Of a stretch of 64,000 nt of DNA, positions 33,970-47,068 are shown piece by piece. The stretch is from Taenia hydatigena (lineage: Eukaryota > Platyhelminthes > Cestoda > Cyclophyllidea > Taeniidae). Made by a program: the position numbers and the translations under genes. The notes under the pieces were generated by a model. That model ran no database searches, was not told where the DNA came from, and saw only the letters and a program-made list of their open reading frames with translations. The stretch covers positions 1 to 64,000 of the forward strand of contig JADWOT020001475.1 in assembly GCA_036345935.2 (NCBI GenBank), read 5' to 3'. Each line of letters opens with the position of its first letter. Within the stretch, counting starts at the first letter, position 1.

Positions 33970-36010
33970 GAAGTCAGAGGAGATAAAAAGCGATTAAATG
34001 TGGTGAAGCGATTTGGTGGGCGTGTGGGTAATAGCGTGTTGGCGGAGAGTGAAGTTGGGATTAAATGAACGTTCGGCTAAACACCAAACGAACAATTAAA
34101 GGGTGGAACTACCTAGTTGGTCGTCTGGAAGGATGAGTTAGGAGGCAAGGATGAAACGAGTGCTCCTTCTCACCTACATGCACTCAAGCACACACACACA
34201 AGCGTTTCTACCTGTTTTGCGCGACATTAATTAAGGCGACTCCTCAACGGAGCGGAAATGAAAGTGTGTAATGACACACACAAACTTGGGCAAACAGACA
34301 GATAGGTGCAGATACATGGGGGAAGGACGGAGAAGGCGGTCAAGGGCTGAAAGTTTGCATTTTTACCCATTATTGTAGAACGCCAGGTAGAGACATTCTC
34401 TACTAAAAGGAAAAGAATTAGGCAGTGATATAAGCAGGTGAGTTTGACCAGTTTACAAATCGCAAAGTGGAAGCGATACACTCACCTTCGCCCTGGAAGA
34501 GGTGAGTGGAGGAAGGGAGGCGGCGTGGTGTTGGGTAAAAGAGGGACAGAAGAAAAGAAATCGTAAATAAGATAAAGATTTGCGTAGAGCGTGATTTGGT
34601 CAGATCCAGTGCAATCTGTGCAAGCCTGATCTAGGTTATGAATTTTGCTTTAGTTAATTATGTCATAATCGGGAGTAAGACCTGTGGACAGATGAAGGAA
34701 AACTTACAAAGAGAGCGCTGGCAGCCGATGAGATAGGAAGATGGTGCAGGAGAGAATTGATGATGAGTATGGAGGAAGGGAAGATGAGAGAAGAGTAAGA
34801 GGTGCATGGAAGCGAGATGTTCTCGTGTCACTAAAGTGGAAAAATAAAGGTAAGGAACTAAAAAGTACACAGAATTCACCCCTTTTCAGTTAAGTTAAAT
34901 AAGTGGAACGCATACGGTGGGAGATAATGGTAGAGAGCCCACTTAACGTAGGAGAAAGTAAAGGATACCCTCACTGAGAATGCTTTTGAGTAAAGCATGA
35001 GGTTGAAGACGTAGACTGGAGAGCTCCTCTACACCCATTTCGAAGATGTCATCATCCTTAATATCAGCAATAAAGAAGGAAAAGACCTCAGATCGCATGG
35101 CATGGAGATGTGTTGAAGTTGACTTTAATAGTAACATGTGAGGCGCCTCTAAAGATGAGGCATACACGGTACATTAGACAGTCCTGTCTACCTTCCTTTT
35201 CCTACTTTATGCAAGCCTGTTATAATTCAGCCGAGGTGACTGGTCTGCTCTGTTCCGATCCAGTATAATCCAGTCAGATCTAGTTTAGCCTAGTCTCGCT
35301 CACCGTGCTACAGTGCTTCCAGAGTAAAATATGGGTATTGAGCTGCTTGCCTGGTGATTGTAAACGCATGTAGGCGAAAGCTCTCACGCTAGGTTTGGGC
35401 GATTTGTCTCCTGCGTCGCCATTGTTCTGCATCTGCACAGGCAACATGAAATAAAGGCGTCCGTCAATCAAAGCGATACATCGAAAGTAACAAGTAATGA
35501 ACCAGTTGACAGTAGTATTTTCTATGCAGAATTCGCAACCGGAGAGCTGCAGTACCTCCCACTCTTCCTCTTTAGAACTTCGACTTTAACAACGATATCG
35601 AAGAGGGAACGACATAAGCATTACTTAAATCCCCTTGGAAATGAGAAAATCGGCAACCAAGTCAAGCAGATACTGTCAGTTAAGGAAATCGATGACTCAT
35701 CTCGCTAGGATTGGTACGAATCTAGCGAATGTGAGTTTCTGATGTGTATTCCAAATTGTTGCCACGCATTACGAAAGGCAATAGCAGTAAATGCACTAGC
35801 ATGAATATCTAGCTAAAAGAGACAAAAGAATGATTGACGCAGAGGTGGAGGGATGAGAAGCCGTCAAAATGAAATGAGTGAGAGTAAGGAAGGGAGGAGA
35901 GGATTGGAAATAAACTCCATGCGATAACTCTACACAGTGCTGTGGCACGGCGTTATTTATTTTTTTCCTTCTATCCCTAAACTATTCACTCATGCACTCG
36001 TCCATCCATG
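33970..36010 (+). repeat. Purine-rich dispersed repeat, copy B (~2 kb)
   Basis: This is the collinear, same-orientation partner of 18190-20165. It starts near AGTCAGAGGAGAT and ends after CACAGTGCTGTGGCACGG and a T/C-rich tract. It includes a short CA run at 34191-34200. Divergence and indels relative to copy A show that neither copy is recent. Confidence 0.7.
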
Positions 36011-39000
36011 TGACTAAGTAAAATGTGAACAAATTCGAATTTATTAATGGTCCACTTAAAGCGGCCGGTCATAGTTTCCCTGTCCCGTGTGATTTACAAC
36101 GGACATCAAGTAGGGTGAGGGTGGCACCAAAGTGGATCGTGGACAAGATGAGAGAGAAAGCAAAAGCGGAGGTGGAAAGAGTAAATTATCTGCATAATGC
36201 CACTGCTAAAAGGGAAGAAAGCTGTTTGGGGAGCATATACTATGCTCTTAATCCGTCAAGCAAGCTATCCTTCTTGAAAATGCACTGCTCATTTTACCTT
36301 AACCGAATTTGCTTCCTTTGTACCATATTCTTACACATCCGCATCGTTACTGTTCCAATCTGAACCATTCTAGCTTTGGCATGGGCGCGCATATTTTGCC
36401 CTGCTTTCGCATCTTTTATTACCCTACTCTCCCAGTATTCTTCGCAAATATAGACAATTTAAACTTTAGATTTTGTAATGGGAAATGCTGCGAGGACTAG
36501 CAGAATGAAGTAAGCTGCTGAACCTCATTTCTGAGTGATCGCGATCTATGTCCGTAATCTTCCAGCTTTCCTTGCCAAAACAGACATTTTAAAATGAAAA
36601 GTGTCGCATTCTCTTTAAAAAAAGAACGAGCAGCTAATTCTTGATTCTGGTCAATTCTGGAACAGCATGGATAAGAGTGAAAGGAGCTCTGTACACTTGC
36701 TAGTCCTGATTTCGCTGCCCCCACCACATAGGAATTGTGGGATTGCAAAATGAGTAAAACCACGAGCAAATGCAGCAGGGAACCTGCTATCAAGCCCCAA
36801 TACTGATCATTCCTGGAGTGAATTTGCAGATTTATGTGCTATCGCAACTTTCTTTTGCAAACTTGGCTACTCACACACCAAGCATACCAAAAGTGCCAGA
36901 TCTTATCAGGAGAAATGCCGCAAACAATTACGGAAGGGCGCAATATGCTAAAATTCGTTTTGGATCAACGTAGGATCAAAAGAGATTCAAAAGTGTTATG
37001 CTCTAGACCCTTGCTAAAAGCGTTTATAGAAAGGAACATGCACAAAGGTATTCGATTGTTTAAGTGTGTGCATTCGCGCATTATCATTTTTCGCACCAAC
37101 TTAGGCGCTCTTATCATCGACCAAAGCCTGGTTTTCGCAAAAAAATACGAAAACTGCTGCAAGTAATTACTAAATGGAATAGGCTGCTGTGTTTTAAATC
37201 CAATTGATTCTGGGCCTAAATGAACAGAATATGGCGCAGTTTTATATGCTTGTGTCATCTCAGCTTTCTTTACTAAAAAGGCTTCCTCTACTATCGACGG
37301 TGTCCAAATTACATCGTGCAACACGAGGAACATCAAAGCTACCAGGAACGGAAGAAAAAGCTGAGTACGAGAGCAAATAATTGCAGATAACAACTAAGCA
37401 AATACGTCATAGCTAAGTGCCTATGCTATTTTAGTTTTCGTATTTAAATCATCGACAATACACTGCGGCCATCCCCAAACGGCAAATGTCTTACAATTGA
37501 ACTGCAACTACTTGAAAGGGAAATAACCTAACCTGTGTTGCCGAGCCTTAGTTAATTCTAGATTGGAGCAAAAAGCATGGCGCAGCTGATATTTGCACCT
37601 TCCGCTATTTTCGTCACACCAAACTCTTTTTACAGCCGCAAGACAAAGTGGTGTAGCTTAACAGGATCCTTGCATTTTTGGTGTTGTAACAAACCGTCGG
37701 TAAGGGTCTTGTTGGAATCAGTTTCAGATCAAAGTAGGAATAGCATAAAACACAGCACACTCGGGCTAATTTGCCATTGTTTCACATGTGTGCTGTAATT
37801 TTTTCCTTTGCCTCGAAGGCCTCCAACTACAACCCAGTAGTAATCGAATAACTTGAATTGACCAGCATTTTTAAACATAGCTCGCAGATGTAGACGGTTC
37901 AGCAATTCGTGTAAGGGAAATTTAACTCCCACCAATAAATAAAATCTTGGAAATAAAGCTTAAAGCCGAAGTATTAAGTAGCTGTTGTTAACTTAGGCAT
38001 GAGAGGTTTGCTAGGAAACCATGAAATGCAATTTATTCTTACCTGAGTCATGTGCGAAGTAATGCCAATGCAGCGACTCTGATTCGGAGTCAATCGCTAA
38101 GGAGCCCATGCTCAGCTAATTATGTTTCAGTCAGACGCGATGGATTCTTGTGAGTTTCCTATGCCGCAACTCCAGTTTCACCAAGTAATCCTCAGTAGTT
38201 AAGACGAGTTCTCAAAATTACATTGTCCACCTTTGCCACAACCATGGCAGAGCATTGCAGCAACGAATTAAATATGCCGGAGAGACAGAAGGCAGTTACC
38301 GCTAATGACTTTGAAAGATGATGAGTAAACTAGTTAAAATAAAGACTTGTTTCAACTAAAGCAAAATGCAATCCGCAGTTGACTTGTGTCCTGAAACTTG
38401 CAGACGTATTTTGTATCAATATTTATTTTCGTTTTTGGAGCAATGCGTGGTATATTAACAAATGAATAAGTCGCATGAGCATTTTGGGGCGAAATTTATC
38501 ATTAATTATATGTACCAGCTACTATTTTGTATAACTTTTTATTTATTTGAACTTTGTTCTTTTGCCTTTAAGTAGGATATATAACAAACGCGCCTTATCC
38601 ATTCCTCACAAGTATTGCATCATCTTCAAATCAAAAAAAAGACCGCCTTTGCTCACTGTAGTTGGGGCTGACATTAAACATCGTTAGACAGTGCTATATG
38701 CCATTTGAGGCACTCATTTACACGTATCGTGTCCCACAACATGGCATAATAAAAAGCGAGAGGCATTTACCCACTTAATTCATGCATAATAAGCATTTTA
38801 ATGTGTTACTAGGCCCCAAATGTTCACGATGAAAAGCAACTAAGCAGAAAAGCTTATCCAAAGTGCTTAACACTTCCTATTGAGAGTGAGGCAGGCCCAC
38901 AATTAGGCAGCAGTAAGGCGATACGCGCTTGCTAAAATTGCAAGCATTACTACATCACGTGTTCTAAGTGTCTTGTCAATTGTAAGCAATCACTGCGTTA

Positions 39001-42000
39001 GATTTAATTTTAGTCGCAACGTAAAACGAGGTCCTAGACACCATTGTAAATCGAATTTTAGACCAGATCACGCAAAACCAGCAACCTTATTGTTGATACG
39101 GGTCAATTGTAGGCTTGATATTGATCTTCTTCGATTCTAGAGGTCAGACAGCGGTATAGTAGGCCCTTTGGTATCGATAGAGGTCGATTTTTAGACTTAA
39201 TGATTTCTACTAGATCGGAAAGGAAGGGATGGCACCGCTGATTAAAACAGACTCAGAGTATGAAGAGCCTCTTTCCCCTCTTCCCCGTTAATCGAGCAGA
39301 TCATGGGATTAGGCACATCTTGCGATTTGTCGGAGTCATAGCTGTACAAAAAATCCCCAACCCTCCTCCTTCACACACCCAAGCTTCACATAATACGCGT
39401 TTTAAAACCGTATATTTGTATTACATGTGACAAAATTTTCGCGTTGGATATTTGATGACAGGACATGGAAATGGTTGTCGACACACTTTCCATTTCAATA
39501 TAAATATAAGTCTAGATATCGACAAGAGTTCAGTGTGGATAAATGTGTCAACGTAATTGTGACCCTAGGATTGGCAGGAGTGAATTGCAGACGAGAAGGC
39601 CAGCATGCATTTGCTGTGATGGTGCAGTGGAAAGCTGTATTGGCTAGTAGAAGGGAAGAAAGGGTGCATAATCACCTGGTGTGGGTTGTTTGAGCTTAGA
39701 TATTGCTGCAACAGAACAGGGAGTTTTCCTGAGTGTTGACCCCATTTTGAAGGAAGGCCTAGGTACCGGTCGGCTTTCTTGCTAACTGTTTCATTTGCCT
39801 TTCGCTAAAGTGTTTCAAATGCGCAGATGGCACCAGTTCCAAACTTATTCTCCTAGCCTCTTTAATGGTGCATTGATGACCATTACTCTTGCGAGTATCA
39901 GCACAAACTAATCAGAAAACGCTGTGTCCAATGCCATTCGCCTAATTATTTGAATGGCTGAGAGGGTTGGTAGGCGCGTGATTCAGCAGCACACCCGTCG
40001 CGTTTGCGCATGCGTGTGATTGAAGGCAATGAGTTCTAGAGCTTGCTCTTCTACTGGGCAGTAACACTATGACAACTAGGTAAAATAAACACAGAAGACT
40101 CCGTAAAGCTGGGAGAGTTGCGGGCAATTCTCCTCGAATTGCTGGGGACTTTGCTATTTAGGGAGGCATGCACAACTCCCTACCTCCTCTTCTATTGCCA
40201 ATCTCAAGTGCTACAGGTTCTGTCTGCTCAATTAATATGCGATTATGCGAAGCGCGAGTCAAAGCTTAAGTAAAGAAAAACGATTAGGAAAATAGTCCTT
40301 CCCTTACTCCCCTCCCTTCTCAAGAACTAGAGGGAAAGTTGTAAGCGGTATGAGATGTTGCAGCGAGTTGTCGTTCAAGATAAACATTTCGTTTGACACG
40401 ATGTGTCCAGACTTTGCTATACATGGTAGGTTAAATAATTTCACGGTCTCTGCTTGGATTGCATGGCATCGAGTGAAGAGACCTCACAAGGATCTCCAAA
40501 GTAAAATTTTCGGCATTGGTCTAAAAATCTGTGTCGCGACTAATTTTGCGATTCTCGAAGTTCGCGGAAAGAGACCATCCCTTAAAAGATTGCATTTTCT
40601 TACCTCATGGCATTGAATTATTCGCAAGTACTCTTGGACCCTGTGATAACAGGAGGTTTATGAATCTCATAGCCAAATTTTTGTTTTCAAATGCGACAAA
40701 AACGACGAATTCCACATAAACCCATCCTATCCTCTCATTGGCTGCCATTGGTGATTTCAATCAGATAGATAACTTTGAAAGTGCTTAGACGCGTCTGAAT
40801 TACACATGCCTGCCACCAAATAAGGTTTTGCACATTGCAGAGGTATGAAGCTATTGGGCTAGTATTCCTACGACTAGTGATGGCGAAAAGTGATACTTAG
40901 CACACTCTGCTTTCCAACGCGGTTTCTACGTATTATAAGACGCCTAATGCGGTCAAATCGTTAAAAATGATCTCTGAATTTGAGGTCAGGCATGTGTTCG
41001 TATGCATGGAATTTTGGTTTTCGTGTGGTAAGTTCGCTAGTGTTTCCCCACTACGACCGATATTACGAGATGACTGACCTCTAAGTTGATCAGGAGGAGG
41101 GTCAAGGAGGAATATGGAGGGAGGAGAGAGCCCGTCTTCAGCTCTCGGCATTGAGAAGGGGACTAGTTCCGGCCTTCTTCATCACTCGTTGGTGGTTGAG
41201 CTGTATTTTGAATGCGTCGGTAATCCTAAGCCACTACTGTATGTATGCCTTCACTCATCTTCAAGGTAGCATCAGGGCCCCTCCAATCACTCACAAACAT
41301 TGTAACAAAGCATATTTGTGTATAATGTTGCGTTCGTGCCATTGCTTTACACTGCTTTAATCCTGTAATTCATCTTAATGCAAAGCCACAACTTTATACC
41401 TAAGGTGCAATACTCACTGGGATAACAAACGATAGCAGTTAGGGTCAAGTCCTTATTTTTCATTGAAGGCAAGTCTACTGGCAAAGCACATAGCTGGATA
41501 CGTGTCCGTGAGGTGTAAGTCAAAACAGCTCGATAGATCGCAGTGAAACACAGAACATGAGTGGGCAATCATCACATTTGCACTCAGATGCATAGCACAC
41601 CCAAAAATCAGTGACAAGTTAAATCACGCTTAGCTCTTGACCATTTAATAGTGCCCCGTCGATGTCGATGCCGAAGAGGTTTGCCTTAATACGGTGCGGT
41701 TTGCCTTGTCACTAACTATGCAAGTTTCAACTAGCTTCGCACAGTCAGATTCGTAATACTGTGACCGTCGTCCCGCAGGGAATGCTTCCACCATACTAAG
41801 CCATCAATCCTAATTGAAAAGAAAAACTTAACTCACATGTTTTGCTGATGTGATAGCACTTGCTCGCATTCTATCCATATATTGCAAGCTAAACGTTTGT
41901 AATGCAGGATAAATCGAGCTTTAAAATAAACAATTATTGTAGAATATGTCTGATAACTGAAATGACACCCACAGTAGTGATTGAAGCGTTGTCGCTACGG

Positions 42001-45000
42001 CATCAAAAATTGTTTCATGCAGGTCAGACTTCTACAAGGAAGACCAAAAGTTATGCAGCCTAGCAGAAGATATGGATGCTGCAAGTTTTTCCATTAATAA
42101 ACATATTTTGCGCATTATCGCAAATGGGTCACTGGAATGTGTGCTTCATTATACTTGGGCATGGCAGCGACGGCGCGTTTGCCAAAGCGTGTATCCTCTT
42201 GTAGCCTTCAGCTTCTCCTATGACATGCGTCTCCACGATCAAGCCAATCAAGCCTATGTGTACTAAGCCATTCCTACTAACAACGCATATGAGCAATGAG
42301 ACATTCATTCTTACCACTACAATTTTCCCGATTAGTTAGCAGCACTGAGCAGATTGGGCTCATCCTGTATAGAAATTGCTGCCTGGCATAGGCCTATTTT
42401 CATCTTATCAAAAAACGTCCATATTGCTGGCTCTTATGCAACTTTAAGGTTTGTAGGCACTAGCCATAAAATAGCGCCTACTCTGAGGCAAATCCCATCT
42501 AACTGGTGGCTTTATAGAGGCCAGAGCGCAAAGCTTTTGCCCCACTCCTGTATTATTAGGGGTCATACCTCACCTGCTATTGACTAGGCTACAGTATCTG
42601 GCGTTCGAACCTCGATTTTGTGTGCTAGTTGATGATTCTGAAGATGGATATCCAGGCATCCGTTACTGTTTTAAGCTGCTGCAATATTAACCACTATAGA
42701 CTCAGCATCTTAGTGCCGAGATTCATGGGGAGCACTATTTCTGCGTGAGCTTGACGGTTCCTACTTTGTTCGTTTTGATCCAACTAATGTGTATCAGTCT
42801 TGGTTCGAAAGAACGAGGCATGCCAGTGCCTGAATTTCTGTATCGCAAGTTAACATTAAATAATCATCCACTCTGGCAATACTTTGGAACCCATATTCTA
42901 GCTTTCCAAGATTTTGGATACGTATAAATTCCATTTGTGTAATCTTACGTTTTGCACTGATTCCAGGTCTGTGTCAGTGGATTATGGAGGATTTTCGTAA
43001 AATTTGAGATATAAATTAGCTAAAAGACTGTAATTAGGCAAAGACCCACATTCTAACCACTCACTCACCCACGCCCACACGTATGCATGTGCATTACTCA
43101 CGTAGAGTTCCAAGGTCAGCGCAGAGGCAGCTGATAGTATCTTCCTTTAGCTAATTACGATCAGTCGATCTTGACTGCTACTTGCGTCATTGAATATTGA
43201 ATCATTGTAATTGCGATGTGATGCTTGATTTAATTTATACTGTCCGTACAATGAAATGTGCTATGCCGAATCAATGAGGTGTTATCTGCATTCGTTTGCA
43301 TAAATTCTGTTCCTGTTTGTTACCCGCCCGTTTCATAGTAGCTCTAATAGGTCCATGAGACCGTCAAATCGAGAGCAACTAGGATTTACTACAGAAGAAC
43401 GCGCAACTTGGGTGATAAATCACGTTCAATAAGTTAAAAAAGTGGTTAACGCCGTTCTTACCTCTGACTGATGGATTTCGTGATTTAATATGTGTGCGAG
43501 TAAGTAAATGAGTGACTAAAATCGTTGCAATTAGCTGTCGGCCTATAAGCAGACAGTGAGTTCATAATCCTTGATAACCATTTTATGCCTAAAAATAGAA
43601 ATGTGGATGAAAAAGACGATAATGTCGTCATTGTAACGTCTTCATTTGATCTATTTTAGCATGTCAAAAATCCTTTTTGTATGCAGGGCAAACTCCCAAG
43701 TTTTGTAAATGCATTAGAGCAAGCACCCAATCGCCTATAACATCCCCGCTTATTTGTGCATCCTTAGTAAACAAAATCGAACATCTGACTGATGCTTCAT
43801 GAATGCGAGCGCCAAGGTACAAATATTGAAAAATTCTCTTCAAGCTACATTTTAGCTTTATTTATTTTCTGTCAAAATGAAGACATGTCAAGAGCCTATT
43901 CCACCCATGGTCGCACACCTTGCAGTTTCATTTCTGACTAATTGGATACCTGGCCGAGATAGCGAGATTATCCCTCCAACGCAATGTCCGGTGAAAGGTT
44001 TTTATTGTCTCGAAAGCTCCCGCTACGTATATAGATGTATTTATTGGCTAAAAGCGACTAAAGATGCATGGACAAAAAAGTGTTAGCGCATACCAATTGC
44101 AGTGGAATGCTTATTTGATCCATGTTTTCGCAAATCATGTTCATGAGAATAACTGCAATGCCTGTCCGTTTAGGTCCCTTTTAGTTCAACGCCAAAATTT
44201 TGCTTATCGTTTAGGTTTAATTTCAGGTTCGCCGTTCCTTCCCGCTTGCTCGATTTTCGCTCAAGTGAATGATTTCGCCTTAAATAAATCAGAGGAATTA
44301 AATGTTTCTTAGTTAGCCCACCTGATGTAATCGCAGCCTATCTATATTATACTCCTGATCACACTTTCGTGCCATAAAGGGGCATTCCAGTTTTACAAAT
44401 TAATACCTTGTTAGGGGTATGAAATCAGCAACTAGGTAAAACTTGTCAGTCCAATCCACCCTCGACACATCCAGGCTGTATTATGTTACGATTTTGTCCT
44501 TTACTCATTGAACGCGCGAATAGAGATCGCATGCCTTAATCTGTGAACCCGTTTATCAGAATGACAAGAAGAGTCTCAGACATCGGCTAAGAACTCTTGA
44601 GAGTTTGATGAGCCCGAGATCGATTACAGCCATTTTCATGCGCATACTGACCTCTTTTTTACGCCGAGGTCAGGTCCTCATAAGCAACCGCAACGGTATT
44701 CACGAGCAGAGGCATCCACTAGCGAAAGCGAATTTACTTGATACGAAGCCCTTCCTGTGTGTGGATACAACTAACCTCTCCTCTTCCAAGACCTACACAA
44801 TAAATGTTGAGATTTCGATTTCTCTGGCCAACGGGTGTGTAGTGATTTACTCTCGAAGGAGGAATATCATTTTGTCGTCCGGCACTCGTCTTGATCTGTG
44901 CCGCAACACCCAAAAAAATCAAAAAGGAACACACCGTATCCATCGCTAAGCACCGTCAACAGTTATTCCAGATTGGATTGGAATAAGGCCTGTAAATTTT

Positions 45001-47068
45001 TAGATTACTATCTAGTAGCGATTTCTCTGCACGAGATGGTGCTTTCTTTTTCATTATTGCATTTATTATCAGCACCTTTTGTTAAAAGAATGATTTGCAT
45101 AGCGATAAATGCACTTATCTATTTGATCTTTTGATCTTTTCTGATTTATTTAGCTAGTAAGTAGGGGTAGAGGCAGAAGCCTACAGGTATCCTCGTCTAT
45201 CACCAAATATACTTATCTAATTATCTTCCACGATCTCCAGAATAATCTATATCTCGCCTAAGTTGGATATTGCTCGATTGAAACTTCATCGCAATTGGCG
45301 AGAAATAGGTTCTAATCCCCGACAATCGCAAGCGCTTATTAAGTTGGTGGCTCGCTTACTACTTCGTGCACACATCCTGTTGGAAGAAGAAAGTGTAAAA
45401 TTTGGATTATCATCGCACAAATCAACGTGTACTATTCCGTGTTAGCAGAGGCTGTTATTTGCAAGTCTAAGCAGCAATGTCGACGCAAATGACTATATGA
45501 AGTACCAAAGGGAGCATTGGAGCAACTGGCATCGTTAACCCATTCTATTACTATATGCGTGACCTAAACACAGTGAACAAACGCAATGCATAGGTGGATG
45601 GGGAGAGGAACATGGGAACCGACCCCATGATGTCCCCTTGAGAATGGAACTCGAGTCTTAAGACTTAAAATCCCGAATTCTGACCACAATATTATGGTAT
45701 CGTCACCGCTGTCACCACTGCGGTCAATGTAATGATCATCACCCCTCCTTCTCATCCTTCGTCACCGCCTGGCATGACTGCTTCATAAGGCATCTACCGC
45801 AAACACTGCCACTACCACTGCAACAGGCGTCATTGGAAGTAGAAGTAATTTATACTTACAAAAATGTTGGCGCTACCGCATTACCATTGCAAAAAATGGA
45901 TCGACATGAGAAAGTGGGGCTCTCTGCTTGATAAGCATGAACTGCATCGGGCTGTACAATTATCTTCAATTCTAGTTATCATTTGAACCATGCAGTGGCT
46001 GAGAGATCGTGATGGATTTTCCCGTCTGTCAGGCAGGCCTTAGCTACGAACGCATTGAATAGTATCTCTTCAGCTGTCATCTTAAGCCCCCTCTCTCGCT
46101 GTTTTTAGTGCTGATTTAATGCACATTCTGAATTAGCTAATGGTTTAATGATCTGCTTTAACTCATAACGAAAAGTGGCTCATCGAGCATGCTAACTGTG
46201 TTTGGAGTGAACACCTTCACTGTAGACGAACTGACCTCTTTTATAGGAGGTTTTTTTTTTGGATCTGAACAAGGCCGTTTGAATTAGCTAAAACCACTAA
46301 AAAGTCAGCATTTAATCTATGAGTAGCCTTGGGTTAAAACCTCATGACTAGTTTTGCCACGAAAGGCAATTGGTGTCCCATATGCATCCAACGTTGTTCA
46401 TGCGACGTTGGCTGATGTTTTCTGGCTGGATTTTAGCATGCATTCAGTTAGTTGGGATTGCGTACCACTACTTATTCCATTATGCAGTAACCCCGAAAAA
46501 TTAGTACATTTTACAATGTGATGTAACTGGCTATGCTCTACAAAATTAAGGGATAAATCAGTTGATCCCTCAAATGCGTGCAAAGAAGTAAAAATGTGCT
46601 TTCGTGCTGACTTCTTGCCCAAGTGCTAGCATGCAATGAGCATTCAGTAAAAGGGAGGTGTAAGAAGAATTGCTGTGGAAGGACAAACAAAGAGGTTTTC
46701 AAATGTGTTTCGGGTTTAAGACGCAACTTGGTCGCCACTCTCAGTTTAAGTATAAGTTCAGTTCTATCGGTCACAATACTGCCTGTGGGTAAAACGAATT
46801 CGGCAGTCTTACGTCTACCATTTTATGGGTTGGTAAAGAGAAAGCGGAAATAAAATTATTTAGCTGTGTTTTGAGGCGGCTACTAATGCCACATTTTTTA
46901 TATTTTGCAAGAGCAAATAATGCTCTAGCATTAGATGTCCTTTCAAAGATATTTTCCTCTACATTGGGTCATTTAACAAGTGTGTGGATATCAGTAGAGG
47001 TTGGCTAGTGCTAAGGCTGTAGTTATTTTATTTTACGGTGATGTCAGGTTCCGATCTTTTATAGCATT
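36011..47068. other. Long gene-poor interval
   Basis: No gene can be supported over 11 kb. Frames looked at and left uncalled include 112 codons + at 36025, 142 codons - at 36965-37393 (hydrophobic N-terminus), 114 codons + at 44605, and a two-frame coding-like stretch at 40350-40719. A hairpin followed by ten T residues lies at 46234-46260. Nothing else stands out by eye on either strand. Confidence 0.4.

Noticed and set aside
36965..37393. 142-codon minus-strand ORF with a hydrophobic, signal-peptide-like N-terminus
   Set aside because: It is the longest ORF in the window, but about one of this length is expected by chance at this composition. It overlaps a 110-codon plus-strand ORF and has no motif or promoter context.
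46234..46260. Hairpin followed by ten T residues, like an intrinsic or Pol III terminator
   Set aside because: The stem is only 5 bp, there is no upstream RNA gene, and this is not bacterial DNA; a chance poly-T is more likely.
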